A stretch of 5,195 nt of DNA from an archaeon (GCA_003661605.2 QMWL02000054.1:1-5195), one strand, 5' to 3'. Positions 1 through 5,195 are shown, counted from the stretch's first letter. The notes: a model not told the origin generated them from the sequence alone. Numbers and translations are program-made.

Positions 1-704
1 ACAAAAGTTTTCATATTCCCTAAATCAACTAAAGCACATTTTGGACTCAGTGTGGTGAATAAAGGGCGGTCTGTGGGCTGTGAGTAGCCAGAGAGCGCGT
101 TAAATAACGTAGTCTTACCCGCAACTGTGTAGCCGATGAGCGCAATAACAGGATATCCCAGTTTTCTTCGACGTCTACGCCAAAGTTCTCTTCTCATTCG
201 TATACGTTCCAGCTTTTTCCTAGTTATCGATATCATATATTTGACATGTCTTATATAATTATCTACCTGATACCTACCAAGTCCATAAAATCCAGGCTGC
301 TCTCCTAATTTCGCTAAGCGAATCCTCTCCCTAGCTCTTGCAAGGTCATAATACAGTTTTGCTAGCCTCACTTGTAGCTTTGCTTCCTGAGACCCTGCAT
401 GTAGTGCAAAAATTTGCAAAATTAAATCGAATCTATCAATCACTTCAACACCCAGCTCCTTTGCGAGGTTGTACTTCTGAACTGTTTTTAGATTTGGTTC
501 AAAGATTACACTAGTACATTTATGCTTTGTTACCGCTTCCTTAAGCTGCCGAAGTTTACCTTCTGTAATAAAGTATTTGGATCGTGGTCTTTTCCTATAC
601 ACTATAACTTCTGCTACAGTATAACCACACTCCTCCGCTAACGCTTTCGTCTCCTTGAGGTCGAACCCACCGGGGGGGTAGTGAATTAGAACTACTCTCT
701 CCAT
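1..704 (-). CDS. hflX: HflX-family ribosome-associated GTPase, 3' end outside window
   Basis: I translated this gene by hand from ATG at 704-702. It stays open for 234 codons to the window edge, so the rest of the G domain is missing. The N-terminal HflX domain (about residues 1-110) ends in VEVIDRFDLILQIFALHA. It is followed by the two-helix region with SQEAKLQVRLAKL (105-117) and the glycine-rich linker QPGFYGLGRYQVDNY (136-150). A basic stretch (RRELWRRRRRK, 171-181) leads into the P-loop GYTVAGKT (191-198, bases 134-111) and the switch I motif LFTTLSPK (215-222). The G3 and G4 motifs lie beyond the edge. HflX proteins bind the large ribosomal subunit and hydrolyse GTP. The bacterial protein splits stalled ribosomes, and the Sulfolobus one binds 50S. 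One oddity is that the P-loop has Val194 where HflX normally has Asn. The gene starts 4 bases after the mbf1 stop, so co-transcription is very likely. The family call is firm; the exact cellular role is inferred. Confidence 0.95.
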   Translation of the reverse strand, partial: MERVVLIHYPPGGFDLKETKALAEECGYTVAEVIVYRKRPRSKYFITEGKLRQLKEAVTKHKCTSVIFEPNLKTVQKYNLAKELGVEVIDRFDLILQIFALHAGSQEAKLQVRLAKLYYDLARARERIRLAKLGEQPGFYGLGRYQVDNYIRHVKYMISITRKKLERIRMRRELWRRRRRKLGYPVIALIGYTVAGKTTLFNALSGYSQPTDRPLFTTLSPKCALVDLGNMKTF

Positions 705-708
705 ACTA

Positions 709-1119
709 CTAACCTACCAAGTCGCTTTCGTGAAATACTAGTTTGACTCGGAGTACACGCTCTAGTTGCTTTGCAAGTTCGATACTCGGTCGTAATGCAC
801 CTCGTTCTATGCGACTAATAACAGACTCTTTCTCTCTAACTAGCCGAGCTAACTCTCGCTGGGTTAACCTCATTCTCTCCCTAGCCTGTTTTATAATCCT
901 TGGATAATTAGGATGCACTATCAGATCGTCTGATACTATACCGTAAAACCTGCTCCTTGACGGTGTGCGCGCTCTCATGGTCTGCCTTCTACGTACAAGT
1001 GGTCTTGCGGTGCGTATTTTTGACGCACATCTATCACACACCACAAGCGTAGCTCCTTCCACACTTGCGGCATACGCCTGCCCTTCGATTTTACGACCGC
1101 AAAGCTCGCAGTACGGCAT
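709..1119 (-). CDS. mbf1: Archaeal multiprotein bridging factor 1 (MBF1), zinc ribbon plus HTH
   Basis: The product has 136 residues. The N-terminal zinc ribbon has two CxxC pairs (C4/C7 and C28/C31) separated by a short beta-hairpin. A basic linker (39-57, rich in Arg) follows, then a Cro/C1-type helix-turn-helix at about 75-127 with the family signature LTQRELARLVREKESVISRIERG. Eukaryotic MBF1 bridges TBP and activators and also acts on stalled ribosomes. Archaeal MBF1 has been shown to bind 30S and 70S ribosomes through its HTH, so a translational role is at least as likely as a transcriptional one. From memory, archaeal relatives are usually about 150-170 residues. This one is short because its linker is brief and it stops about ten residues after the HTH. 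The ATG at 1119 is backed by a good SD sequence (AGGTGA) 9 bases upstream. hflX follows 4 bases downstream on the same strand. The divergent neighbours also belong to translation or nascent-chain handling. Confidence 0.93.
   Translation of the reverse strand: MPYCELCGRKIEGQAYAASVEGATLVVCDRCASKIRTARPLVRRRQTMRARTPSRSRFYGIVSDDLIVHPNYPRIIKQARERMRLTQRELARLVREKESVISRIERGALRPSIELAKQLERVLRVKLVFHESDLVG
712..718 (-). promoter_or_regulatory. Probable ribosome binding site of hflX
   Basis: Read on the minus strand, GGTAGGT lies 7 bases before the ATG at 704 and overlaps the last codons of mbf1. Its AGGT matches the core of the archaeal Shine-Dalgarno sequence (GGAGGTGA). This supports the 704 start and suggests that hflX is translated from the mbf1 transcript. 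The match is short, so confidence is moderate. Confidence 0.45.
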
Positions 1120-1128
1120 CCGTATCCC

Positions 1129-1134
1129 TCACCT
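1129..1134 (-). promoter_or_regulatory. Shine-Dalgarno sequence of mbf1
   Basis: On the minus strand, AGGTGA, continuing as AGGTGAGGG, ends 9 bases before the mbf1 ATG. It matches six bases of the archaeal consensus GGAGGTGAT, which decides the start at 1119. It implies that the mbf1 mRNA has a leader, so its transcription start must lie upstream of about 1135, in or near the 5' end of the divergent PUA gene. Confidence 0.6.
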
Positions 1135-1141
1135 ATTTTAG
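1133..1141 (+). promoter_or_regulatory. TATA-like box for the PUA-nac transcript
   Basis: CTATTTTAG is the only clear A/T box in the 43 bases between the divergent starts at 1119 and 1163. Its centre (about 1137) is 26 bases before the ATG at 1163. That is the usual archaeal TATA-to-start distance and predicts a leaderless or nearly leaderless mRNA. On the minus strand the same box would start transcription inside mbf1, so it serves the plus strand better. No purine-rich BRE stands out before it, since the preceding bases are CCCTCAC. Confidence is therefore modest. Confidence 0.4.
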
Positions 1142-1162
1142 AAGGTGGGAATAACCTTTGCT

Positions 1163-1651
1163 ATGCAACTCTCTCGTGTCATTGAAGTGCTCCGCTCTAT
1201 AGCTATCTACCAGTTTGGTCCAGGCGCGGAACGCTTCATACCCGATAACGTCGAGGTAGTCTTCTCAAAAAGGACTGGGCGCATTAGATACGTCCTAGTT
1301 GAGGGGAGGCGTATCGCAACCTTGCGAGCATCAGACTGCACGTTTGCTCTCTCTCTAGATGGTGCTCGTCTTCTTCAAAAAGTGCTCCCCCCTCCACGCT
1401 TACGGGTAGTTGTTGCTGAGGAAATAGTCCCCTTTGTGAAAAGAGGCCGTGATGTCTTTTGCAAGCACGTGGCCTCGGCGGATCCCTTCTTGAGGCCCGG
1501 TGATGAGACGATCGTAGTTGACTCAAGAGATCAGCTTCTCGCTGTTGGTCGTATGGTAGTTCCAGCATCTGTAATCAAACAACTTAGTCGAGGAGTCGCA
1601 GTAAAAGTTAGGAGAGGTATAGAAATGCAGGGAGATGTTCCGCGCGCGTAG
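1163..1651 (+). CDS. PUA-domain RNA-binding protein, archaeosine-transglycosylase C-terminal type
   Basis: The product has 162 residues from ATG at 1163. The frame also allows GTG at 1145 (168 residues). I prefer 1163 because relatives begin just before the IYQFGPGAE motif and because a TATA-like box at 1133-1141 would put transcription start at about 1163. The N-terminal half resembles the pre-PUA module seen at the C-terminus of archaeal tRNA-guanine transglycosylase: YQFGPGAERFIPDNVEVVFS, then TGRIRYVL and ATLRASD. The C-terminal PUA fold runs from about RLRVVVAEE to GVAVKVRRG, with the typical DPFLRPGDETIVVD and LLAVGR segments. No catalytic transglycosylase domain is present. PUA domains bind structured RNA such as tRNA or rRNA; the target here is unknown. 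nac overlaps its last 17 bases, so the two are surely co-transcribed and probably translationally coupled, which suggests a ribosome-linked job. It could instead be the detached C-terminal half of a split archaeosine transglycosylase. Confidence 0.88.
   Translation: MQLSRVIEVLRSIAIYQFGPGAERFIPDNVEVVFSKRTGRIRYVLVEGRRIATLRASDCTFALSLDGARLLQKVLPPPRLRVVVAEEIVPFVKRGRDVFCKHVASADPFLRPGDETIVVDSRDQLLAVGRMVVPASVIKQLSRGVAVKVRRGIEMQGDVPRA
1611..1618 (+). promoter_or_regulatory. Possible ribosome binding site of nac
   Basis: GGAGAGGT lies inside the end of the PUA gene, 16 bases before the nac ATG at 1635, which is longer than usual spacing. A second purine run, GGGAG at 1630-1634, touches the ATG and is too close to act. 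Neither is ideal, so nac may rely mainly on ribosomes finishing the upstream gene, whose stop codon is 14 bases past the nac start. Confidence 0.3.
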
Positions 1652-2012
1652 AGCTCCTCGCGAGCTACGTCGCTTACTACAACGTCTAGGTGCATCTCTT
1701 GAGGAGATTTCCGATGTCGTCCGTGTGAGGATAGAGACAAGAACTAAGGTTATAGAGGTAACTAATCCTCATGTTACACTGATGCGAATGCGTGACGGGG
1801 TTTTCTTCCAAATACTTGCAGAGAACTACGCGGAGCTACCCCTAGGTGCAAGCATGGAAACAGCAGAAACAGCGCCCCCATCATTCACAGACGAGGATGT
1901 CGAGTTCGTCATGCTACAAACGGGCGTAAACCGCGAAAGAGCGGAGGCCGCGCTCAGAGAAGCTGGTGGCGATATCGCAAAGGCTATTCTCTTATTAAGA
2001 ACGTCTTCCTAA
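1635..2012 (+). CDS. nac: Archaeal nascent polypeptide-associated complex protein (aNAC)
   Basis: The product has 125 residues, the normal length for archaeal NAC, which works as a homodimer at the ribosomal exit tunnel and contacts emerging chains. The N-terminus is strongly basic (RARRAPRELRRLLQRLG, residues 3-19), matching the ribosome-binding segment. The NAC beta-barrel runs from about 25 to 63 (VVRVRIETRTKVIEVTNPHVTLMRM, then VFFQILAE). A Pro/Thr-rich linker (about 71-83) leads to a UBA domain at 84-122 (FTDEDVEFVMLQTGVNRERAEAALREAGGDIAKAILLL). ATG at 1635 is the only sensible start, because no start codon precedes it in frame within the overlap. The gene overlaps the end of the PUA gene by 17 bases. 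Its last 18 bases overlap the end of atpD on the other strand. The family call is firm from the NAC-plus-UBA architecture alone. Confidence 0.96.
   Translation: MFRARRAPRELRRLLQRLGASLEEISDVVRVRIETRTKVIEVTNPHVTLMRMRDGVFFQILAENYAELPLGASMETAETAPPSFTDEDVEFVMLQTGVNRERAEAALREAGGDIAKAILLLRTSS
1995..2012. other. Tail-to-tail coding overlap of nac and atpD
   Basis: The atpD stop (TAA at 1997-1995, minus strand) lies inside nac, and the nac stop (TAA at 2010-2012) lies inside atpD. These 18 bases therefore code on both strands. No intergenic space remains for terminators. I see no run of five or more T in the coding direction just past either stop. The two mRNAs must have complementary 3' ends, or terminate inside each other's genes. 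The stops are read directly from the sequence; the effect on RNA is inferred. Confidence 0.9.
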
Positions 2013-2627
2013 CTTAATCTGCTTTATATGTTTAAGAGCAGTAAAGCTCTCTCTTTCCCTCTCAGATAGGAACAGTTCTATGTATGACAGCGCGCTTTTC
2101 ATTCTTGGTAATATTATACAGTTTAACGCATTCACTTTTCGTCTTGTTCTTGCAATCTCTATACCTAACTGAACGAGAGCATTCTCTACCGACGCCACCT
2201 CACACAGTAACTTTATCAGATCACCCGCTTCGGATATGAGCTGATCTACATAAGCATTTGAGTCGATCAAACTATATTGTGTACGTACGTCCCTAATATT
2301 ACTCACGTGGAGAAGCGGAAGACGGAGTCCCATAAGTAATCGTGACCGTACTTCCACACGTGCAATATCTCCAATCTCTCTCGCGACACGCTCTATTGAT
2401 GGTCTGCCTGATAGTTCAACAGCTTTCCCATATATCTGAAACAAGTTTCTTAGCTGCTCATATAGTTTCTTACGTAATATGCGCACTCTTCGGACTGTAT
2501 CTCTGAATATTATAGATAGCGCTTCCTTCTTCTCTTCGAGGAGCTTCACACCTCTCTCTATGAGGCGAATTCTCCTTCGTAAACGAAGTAGCTCTTGGCG
2601 TGTTGGAGTGATTTGTTCTAAGGCCAT
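1995..2627 (-). CDS. atpD: A/V-type ATP synthase subunit D (central stalk)
   Basis: The product has 210 residues, typical for archaeal subunit D. This subunit forms the coiled-coil axle turning inside the A3B3 head, coupling ATP chemistry to the membrane rotor. The N-terminal helix carries the family start TPTRQELLRLRRRIRLIERGVKLLEEKK (about 7-34). A middle globular region spans about 75-125. The C-terminal helix holds the signature RTRRKVNALNCIILPRMKSALSYIE (160-184), then FLSERERESFTALKHIK. The ATG at 2627-2625 shares one base with the atpB stop (TAATG). I see no good SD sequence at normal spacing, so termination-reinitiation is likely. It is the last gene of the run on this strand. No proteolipid or other ATPase gene follows, since the next gene is convergent. 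In F-type enzymes the name atpD means the beta subunit; here it is the A/V-type D. Confidence 0.96.
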   Translation of the reverse strand: MALEQITPTRQELLRLRRRIRLIERGVKLLEEKKEALSIIFRDTVRRVRILRKKLYEQLRNLFQIYGKAVELSGRPSIERVAREIGDIARVEVRSRLLMGLRLPLLHVSNIRDVRTQYSLIDSNAYVDQLISEAGDLIKLLCEVASVENALVQLGIEIARTRRKVNALNCIILPRMKSALSYIELFLSERERESFTALKHIKQIKLGRRS

Positions 2628-4048
2628 TAACCGGAGGCGCTTTGACCCTTCTCCTGCTTCCTATACTTCGGGTGGTACTTTCTGATCGTCTCTTCTTCGA
2701 TACGCTTAAGTTCGCTCTCAGGGAACATTACTAACAACTCCCATCCAAGATCCAATGTTTCTTCGAAGGATCTGTTCTCATAGTATCCTTGGTTTATAAA
2801 TCGAACTTCGAATTCGTGAGCGAATCGTAGATACATCTGATCCCTTTTACTCAGAGACTCCTCACCTATAACCTTAGCCAAGTCCCTAGCATCTCTCCCC
2901 TCTGCATATGCGTAGTATAGCTGGTCAGATAGCTCCCTGTGATCCTCGCGCGTACGCCCTGCACCAATACCCTCGCGCATCAACCTGGATAACGATGGAA
3001 GTACATCAATAGGAGGATAAACCCCTTTTCTCCACAAGGCGCGATCTAGATATATCTGCCCCTCGGTAATATAGCCAGTCAGATCAGGAACAGGATGTGT
3101 CCTATCGTCTCCGGGCATTGTGAGGATCGGAATCTGCGTAATGGAGCCCTTCTTTCCTCTGATACGTCCCGCTCGCTCGTATATGGTTGCTAGGTCTGTA
3201 TACATGTAGCCTGGATACCCGCGTCGGGCTGGAACTTCTTCTCTAGCTGCGGATATCTCTCGTAGTGCTTCACAGTAGTTCGTCATATCAGTGAGAATTA
3301 CCAGAACGTGCATATCGCACTCAAATGCAAGGTATTCTGCCATTGTTAACCCAACACGTGGTGCTATCAGCCGCTCCACCGGCGGGTCATCCGCTAGGTT
3401 TAGAACAAGAACTATCTTATCTAGAACACCTTGCCGTTCGAAACTGGATTTAAAGAACCGCGCGTCGTCTGCTGTTACTCCCATCGCAACAAGCACTACT
3501 GCAAATTCCTCCTCCTGACCAGGCACAGTTGCCTGTCGTGCGATTTGTTCTGCAACCATGTTGTGAGGAAGTCCACTACACGAGAAGAGGGGTAGCTTCT
3601 GCCCACGAACAAGCGTGTTCATGCCATCGATTGCGGAAATCCCTGTTTGAATAGGGTCGTGTGGAAATTCACGTGCAGCAGGGTTGATCGGCGCGCCGTT
3701 GATATCGCGCTTTTCACCGATAATAGCTGGTCCATCGTCTATAGCGCGACCACTTCCATCGAACACCCTTCCTACCACATCCTCGGATACAGGTATACGA
3801 AGCACATCTCCTGTAAACCTAACATAACATCCCAAATCTAATCCGTGAGTTCCCTCAAAGACCTGAATAACTGCAGCATTCTCTGATACGTCAAGGACAC
3901 GACCCCGTCGCTCTTCACCATAAGGTGTGTACACTTTAACTAGCTCCCCGTAGGCAACACCTGCTGTACGTTCTACGAAAAGTAAAGGCCCTCTGATCTG
4001 TGATACGGTTCTATACTCCTTCGGTATAGCCAGCCGAGCGCTACTCAT
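2627..4048 (-). CDS. atpB: A/V-type ATP synthase subunit B (non-catalytic head subunit)
   Basis: The product has 473 residues, the usual length. Subunit B alternates with A in the A3B3 hexamer and holds the non-catalytic nucleotide sites. The N-terminal beta-barrel (about 12-82) contains IRGPLLFVE and GRVLDVSENAAVIQVFEGT. The central domain (about 85-355) has the hallmark degenerate P-loop FSCSGLPHN (155-163, bases 3586-3560), which lacks the GKT of the catalytic subunit. It continues with ILTDMTNYCEALREISAAREEVPARRGYPGYMYTDLATIYERAGR. The segment LPSLSRLMREGIG (350-362) supplies the conserved arginine (R355) reaching towards the catalytic site of A. The C-terminal helical domain (about 365-460) ends in a charged tail (KYRKQEKGQSASG). 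Its ATG overlaps the atpA stop as ATGA (4048-4045), and its own stop overlaps the atpD start, so all three are coupled. No truncation or frameshift is seen. The only variation noted is Cys157 in the P-loop remnant, where Gly or Ala is more familiar. Confidence 0.98.
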   Translation of the reverse strand: MSSARLAIPKEYRTVSQIRGPLLFVERTAGVAYGELVKVYTPYGEERRGRVLDVSENAAVIQVFEGTHGLDLGCYVRFTGDVLRIPVSEDVVGRVFDGSGRAIDDGPAIIGEKRDINGAPINPAAREFPHDPIQTGISAIDGMNTLVRGQKLPLFSCSGLPHNMVAEQIARQATVPGQEEEFAVVLVAMGVTADDARFFKSSFERQGVLDKIVLVLNLADDPPVERLIAPRVGLTMAEYLAFECDMHVLVILTDMTNYCEALREISAAREEVPARRGYPGYMYTDLATIYERAGRIRGKKGSITQIPILTMPGDDRTHPVPDLTGYITEGQIYLDRALWRKGVYPPIDVLPSLSRLMREGIGAGRTREDHRELSDQLYYAYAEGRDARDLAKVIGEESLSKRDQMYLRFAHEFEVRFINQGYYENRSFEETLDLGWELLVMFPESELKRIEEETIRKYHPKYRKQEKGQSASG

Positions 4049-5195
4049 GGTGTCGTCTCGATCAACACCTGTTTTAGCCCCTCAAAGCCGTTGCGAAGCT
4101 TTTCTCTCACTTCTTCTAGCCGTTTTTCGAATTGATCGTGAGGTACGGATTTGAGCCGTGCAATAGTCCCTATGACCTGAAGACCAAGGATCTCCTTTAA
4201 TGGTATACCAAGCTCGAGAGCTTCCTGCGCTCGTTTGTAAAACTCGATGATTACACTAATGATGCCAAGCGTCTTGAAGGGTGCGCAGTAGGTGTCTACT
4301 GGGTGTTTTGCGTGCTGCATGAGAAAGTCCTCCCTTATCATTCGCGCTACCTCTAAGGTCAACCGCTGTCTCTCCGTAAGAGCCTCAGGACCAACTATTC
4401 TGATAATTTCTAACAATTCCGCCTCTTCTTGAAGTATTCTCATTGTTTCACGCCGAAGCTCACCCCATGTTTCCTCGACTTGCTTCTCAAAGTAAGGATC
4501 GAGATCATCTACGTAAAGCGAGTAGCTCGTTAGCCAGTTAATGGCCGGGAAGTGCCTTCTATACGCGAGTGCTGTATCTAGCGCCCAGAAGACTTTAACA
4601 ACACGTAATGTACACTGTGTTACAGGCTCGGAAAAGTCCCCACCTGGTGGAGAAACAGCCCCCACTATGGTAAGAGACCCTATGCGTGCTTCACTACCCA
4701 ACGTTTCAACTCGACCTGCTCGTTCATAGAACTCTGCAATACGTGACGCGAGATAAGCGGGAAATCCTTCCTCTCCAGGCATTTCCTCAAGCCGCCCAGA
4801 CATTTCTCGCATGGCCTCCGCCCATCGAGACGTAGAGTCAGCCATCAAAGCAACATTGTACCCCATATCTCTGAAGAACTCGGCTATAGTAACGCCCGTG
4901 TACACGCTAGCCTCCCGAGCAGCAATTGGCATATTTGACGTATTTGCAATGAGAACTGTCCTACTCATCAGTGGCTGACCCGTTCTCGGATCCTTAAGCT
5001 CCGGAAAGCTTTCCAAAACCTCCGCCATCTCGTTTCCTCGTTCTCCACATCCTACGTAAACCACAATATCGGCATCCGACCACTTCGCAAGCTGGTGTTG
5101 CATCACAGTCTTGCCTGTGCCGAAGCCTCCAGGAATAGCTGCAACTCCTCCCTTACTTATCGGGAAGAGGAAGTCGATAATGCGCTGTCCTGTAA
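4045..5195 (-). CDS. atpA: A/V-type ATP synthase subunit A (catalytic), 5' end outside window
   Basis: The frame is open to the right edge, giving 382 residues in the window. The first full codon is Thr at 5193, in TGQRIIDFLFPISKGG. Full-length A subunits are about 580-600 residues, so roughly 200 N-terminal residues (beta-barrel and bulge domain) are missing. GTG and ATG codons near 5106-5101 fall inside the P-loop region and are not starts. Visible catalytic parts are the P-loop GGFGTGKT (bases 5130-5107), the catalytic glutamate and its neighbouring arginine in GERGNE (5046-5029), and the Walker B region MADSTSRWAEA (from 4845). They are followed by SGRLEEMPGEEGFPAYLASRIAEFYERAGR, the SPPGGDFSEPVTQ loop and HFPAINW. 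The C-terminal helical domain is complete. Together with B and D it makes the ATP-converting head and shaft of the membrane ATP synthase. Against the GPFGSGKT I know from other A-type enzymes, this P-loop has Gly for Pro and Thr for Ser. There is no intein at the P-loop, a common insertion point. Confidence 0.98.
   Translation of the reverse strand, partial: TGQRIIDFLFPISKGGVAAIPGGFGTGKTVMQHQLAKWSDADIVVYVGCGERGNEMAEVLESFPELKDPRTGQPLMSRTVLIANTSNMPIAAREASVYTGVTIAEFFRDMGYNVALMADSTSRWAEAMREMSGRLEEMPGEEGFPAYLASRIAEFYERAGRVETLGSEARIGSLTIVGAVSPPGGDFSEPVTQCTLRVVKVFWALDTALAYRRHFPAINWLTSYSLYVDDLDPYFEKQVEETWGELRRETMRILQEEAELLEIIRIVGPEALTERQRLTLEVARMIREDFLMQHAKHPVDTYCAPFKTLGIISVIIEFYKRAQEALELGIPLKEILGLQVIGTIARLKSVPHDQFEKRLEEVREKLRNGFEGLKQVLIETTP

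Noticed and set aside
672..678. Run of seven G (seven C on the coding strand) near the hflX start as a frameshift or slippage site
   Set aside because: The frame is continuous on both sides and gives expected HflX N-terminal sequence, so there is no sign of a break. It is only a place where sequencing errors could occur.
1500..1506. GTGATGA, a perfect C-box sequence that might mark a C/D-box guide RNA
   Set aside because: No CTGA D or D' box follows at suitable distance, and the bases encode the conserved PGDE segment of the PUA domain.
1284..1740. Two overlapping minus-strand reading frames (1284-1568 and 1531-1740) opposite the PUA gene and the nac start
   Set aside because: They lie antisense to genes with clear family matches, have no recognisable domain or promoter, and read as low-complexity shadow translation.
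1969..1978. Perfect 10-base palindrome GCGATATCGC
   Set aside because: It sits in the nac UBA coding region (GGDIAKA). A single short palindrome is expected by chance and no partner copy is seen.
2479..2685. Plus-strand open frame across the atpB-atpD junction
   Set aside because: Ser/Arg-rich shadow of two conserved genes, with no SD sequence or family resemblance.
3291..3841. Two plus-strand open frames (3291-3518, 3647-3841) opposite atpB
   Set aside because: Both are antisense to conserved atpB codons and have Ser/Thr/Arg-rich composition typical of shadow frames.
4541..4729. Plus-strand open frame opposite atpA
   Set aside because: Antisense to the conserved SPPGGDFSEPVTQ region of subunit A, with no independent coding evidence.
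5101..5106. GTG/ATG codons as a true start of a short subunit A
   Set aside because: The frame is open upstream and encodes conserved TGQRIIDFLFP and the P-loop, so these codons are internal.
5101..5130. Possible intein at the ATPase A P-loop
   Set aside because: This is a classic intein site, but GGFGTGKTV runs straight into MQHQLAKW with no inserted sequence.

Overview
The window is archaeal. It carries three consecutive rotary ATPase genes of the A/V type (A, B and D subunits), a one-gene archaeal NAC with a C-terminal UBA domain, a zinc-ribbon/HTH MBF1, an HflX of the archaeal kind, and a free-standing PUA protein of the archaeosine-transglycosylase C-terminal type. Tight packing, short overlaps, GGTG-type Shine-Dalgarno (SD) sequences and a TATA-like box fit an archaeon. 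I favour a Thermoproteota (crenarchaeal or related) lineage, because mbf1-hflX and PUA-NAC pairings are, from memory, familiar there. I cannot fix the genus from this sequence.

Layout: (1) 1-1119, minus strand: mbf1 followed 4 bases later by hflX, which is cut by the left window edge. (2) 1120-1162: a 43-base divergent intergenic region with one TATA-like box and two opposed SD-like AGGTG elements. (3) 1163-2012, plus strand: the PUA protein gene, overlapped by 17 bases by nac. (4) 1995-5195, minus strand: atpA (5' end outside the window), atpB and atpD, joined by ATGA and TAATG stop-start overlaps. The last 18 bases of atpD and nac overlap tail to tail.

Working together: the four left-hand genes all fit ribosome-linked work. 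MBF1 and HflX bind ribosomes or subunits, NAC binds nascent chains at the exit tunnel, and the PUA protein should bind RNA. The right half makes the catalytic head (A and B) and central rotor stalk (D) of the membrane ATP synthase. There is no tRNA, rRNA, CRISPR, insertion sequence or phage gene, and no gene-free stretch over 43 bases. Nothing here looks like a new system. The best leads are sequence-level: an HflX P-loop lacking its usual asparagine, an atypical P-loop in the ATPase A subunit, a very compact divergent control region, and the antisense overlap of nac and atpD.
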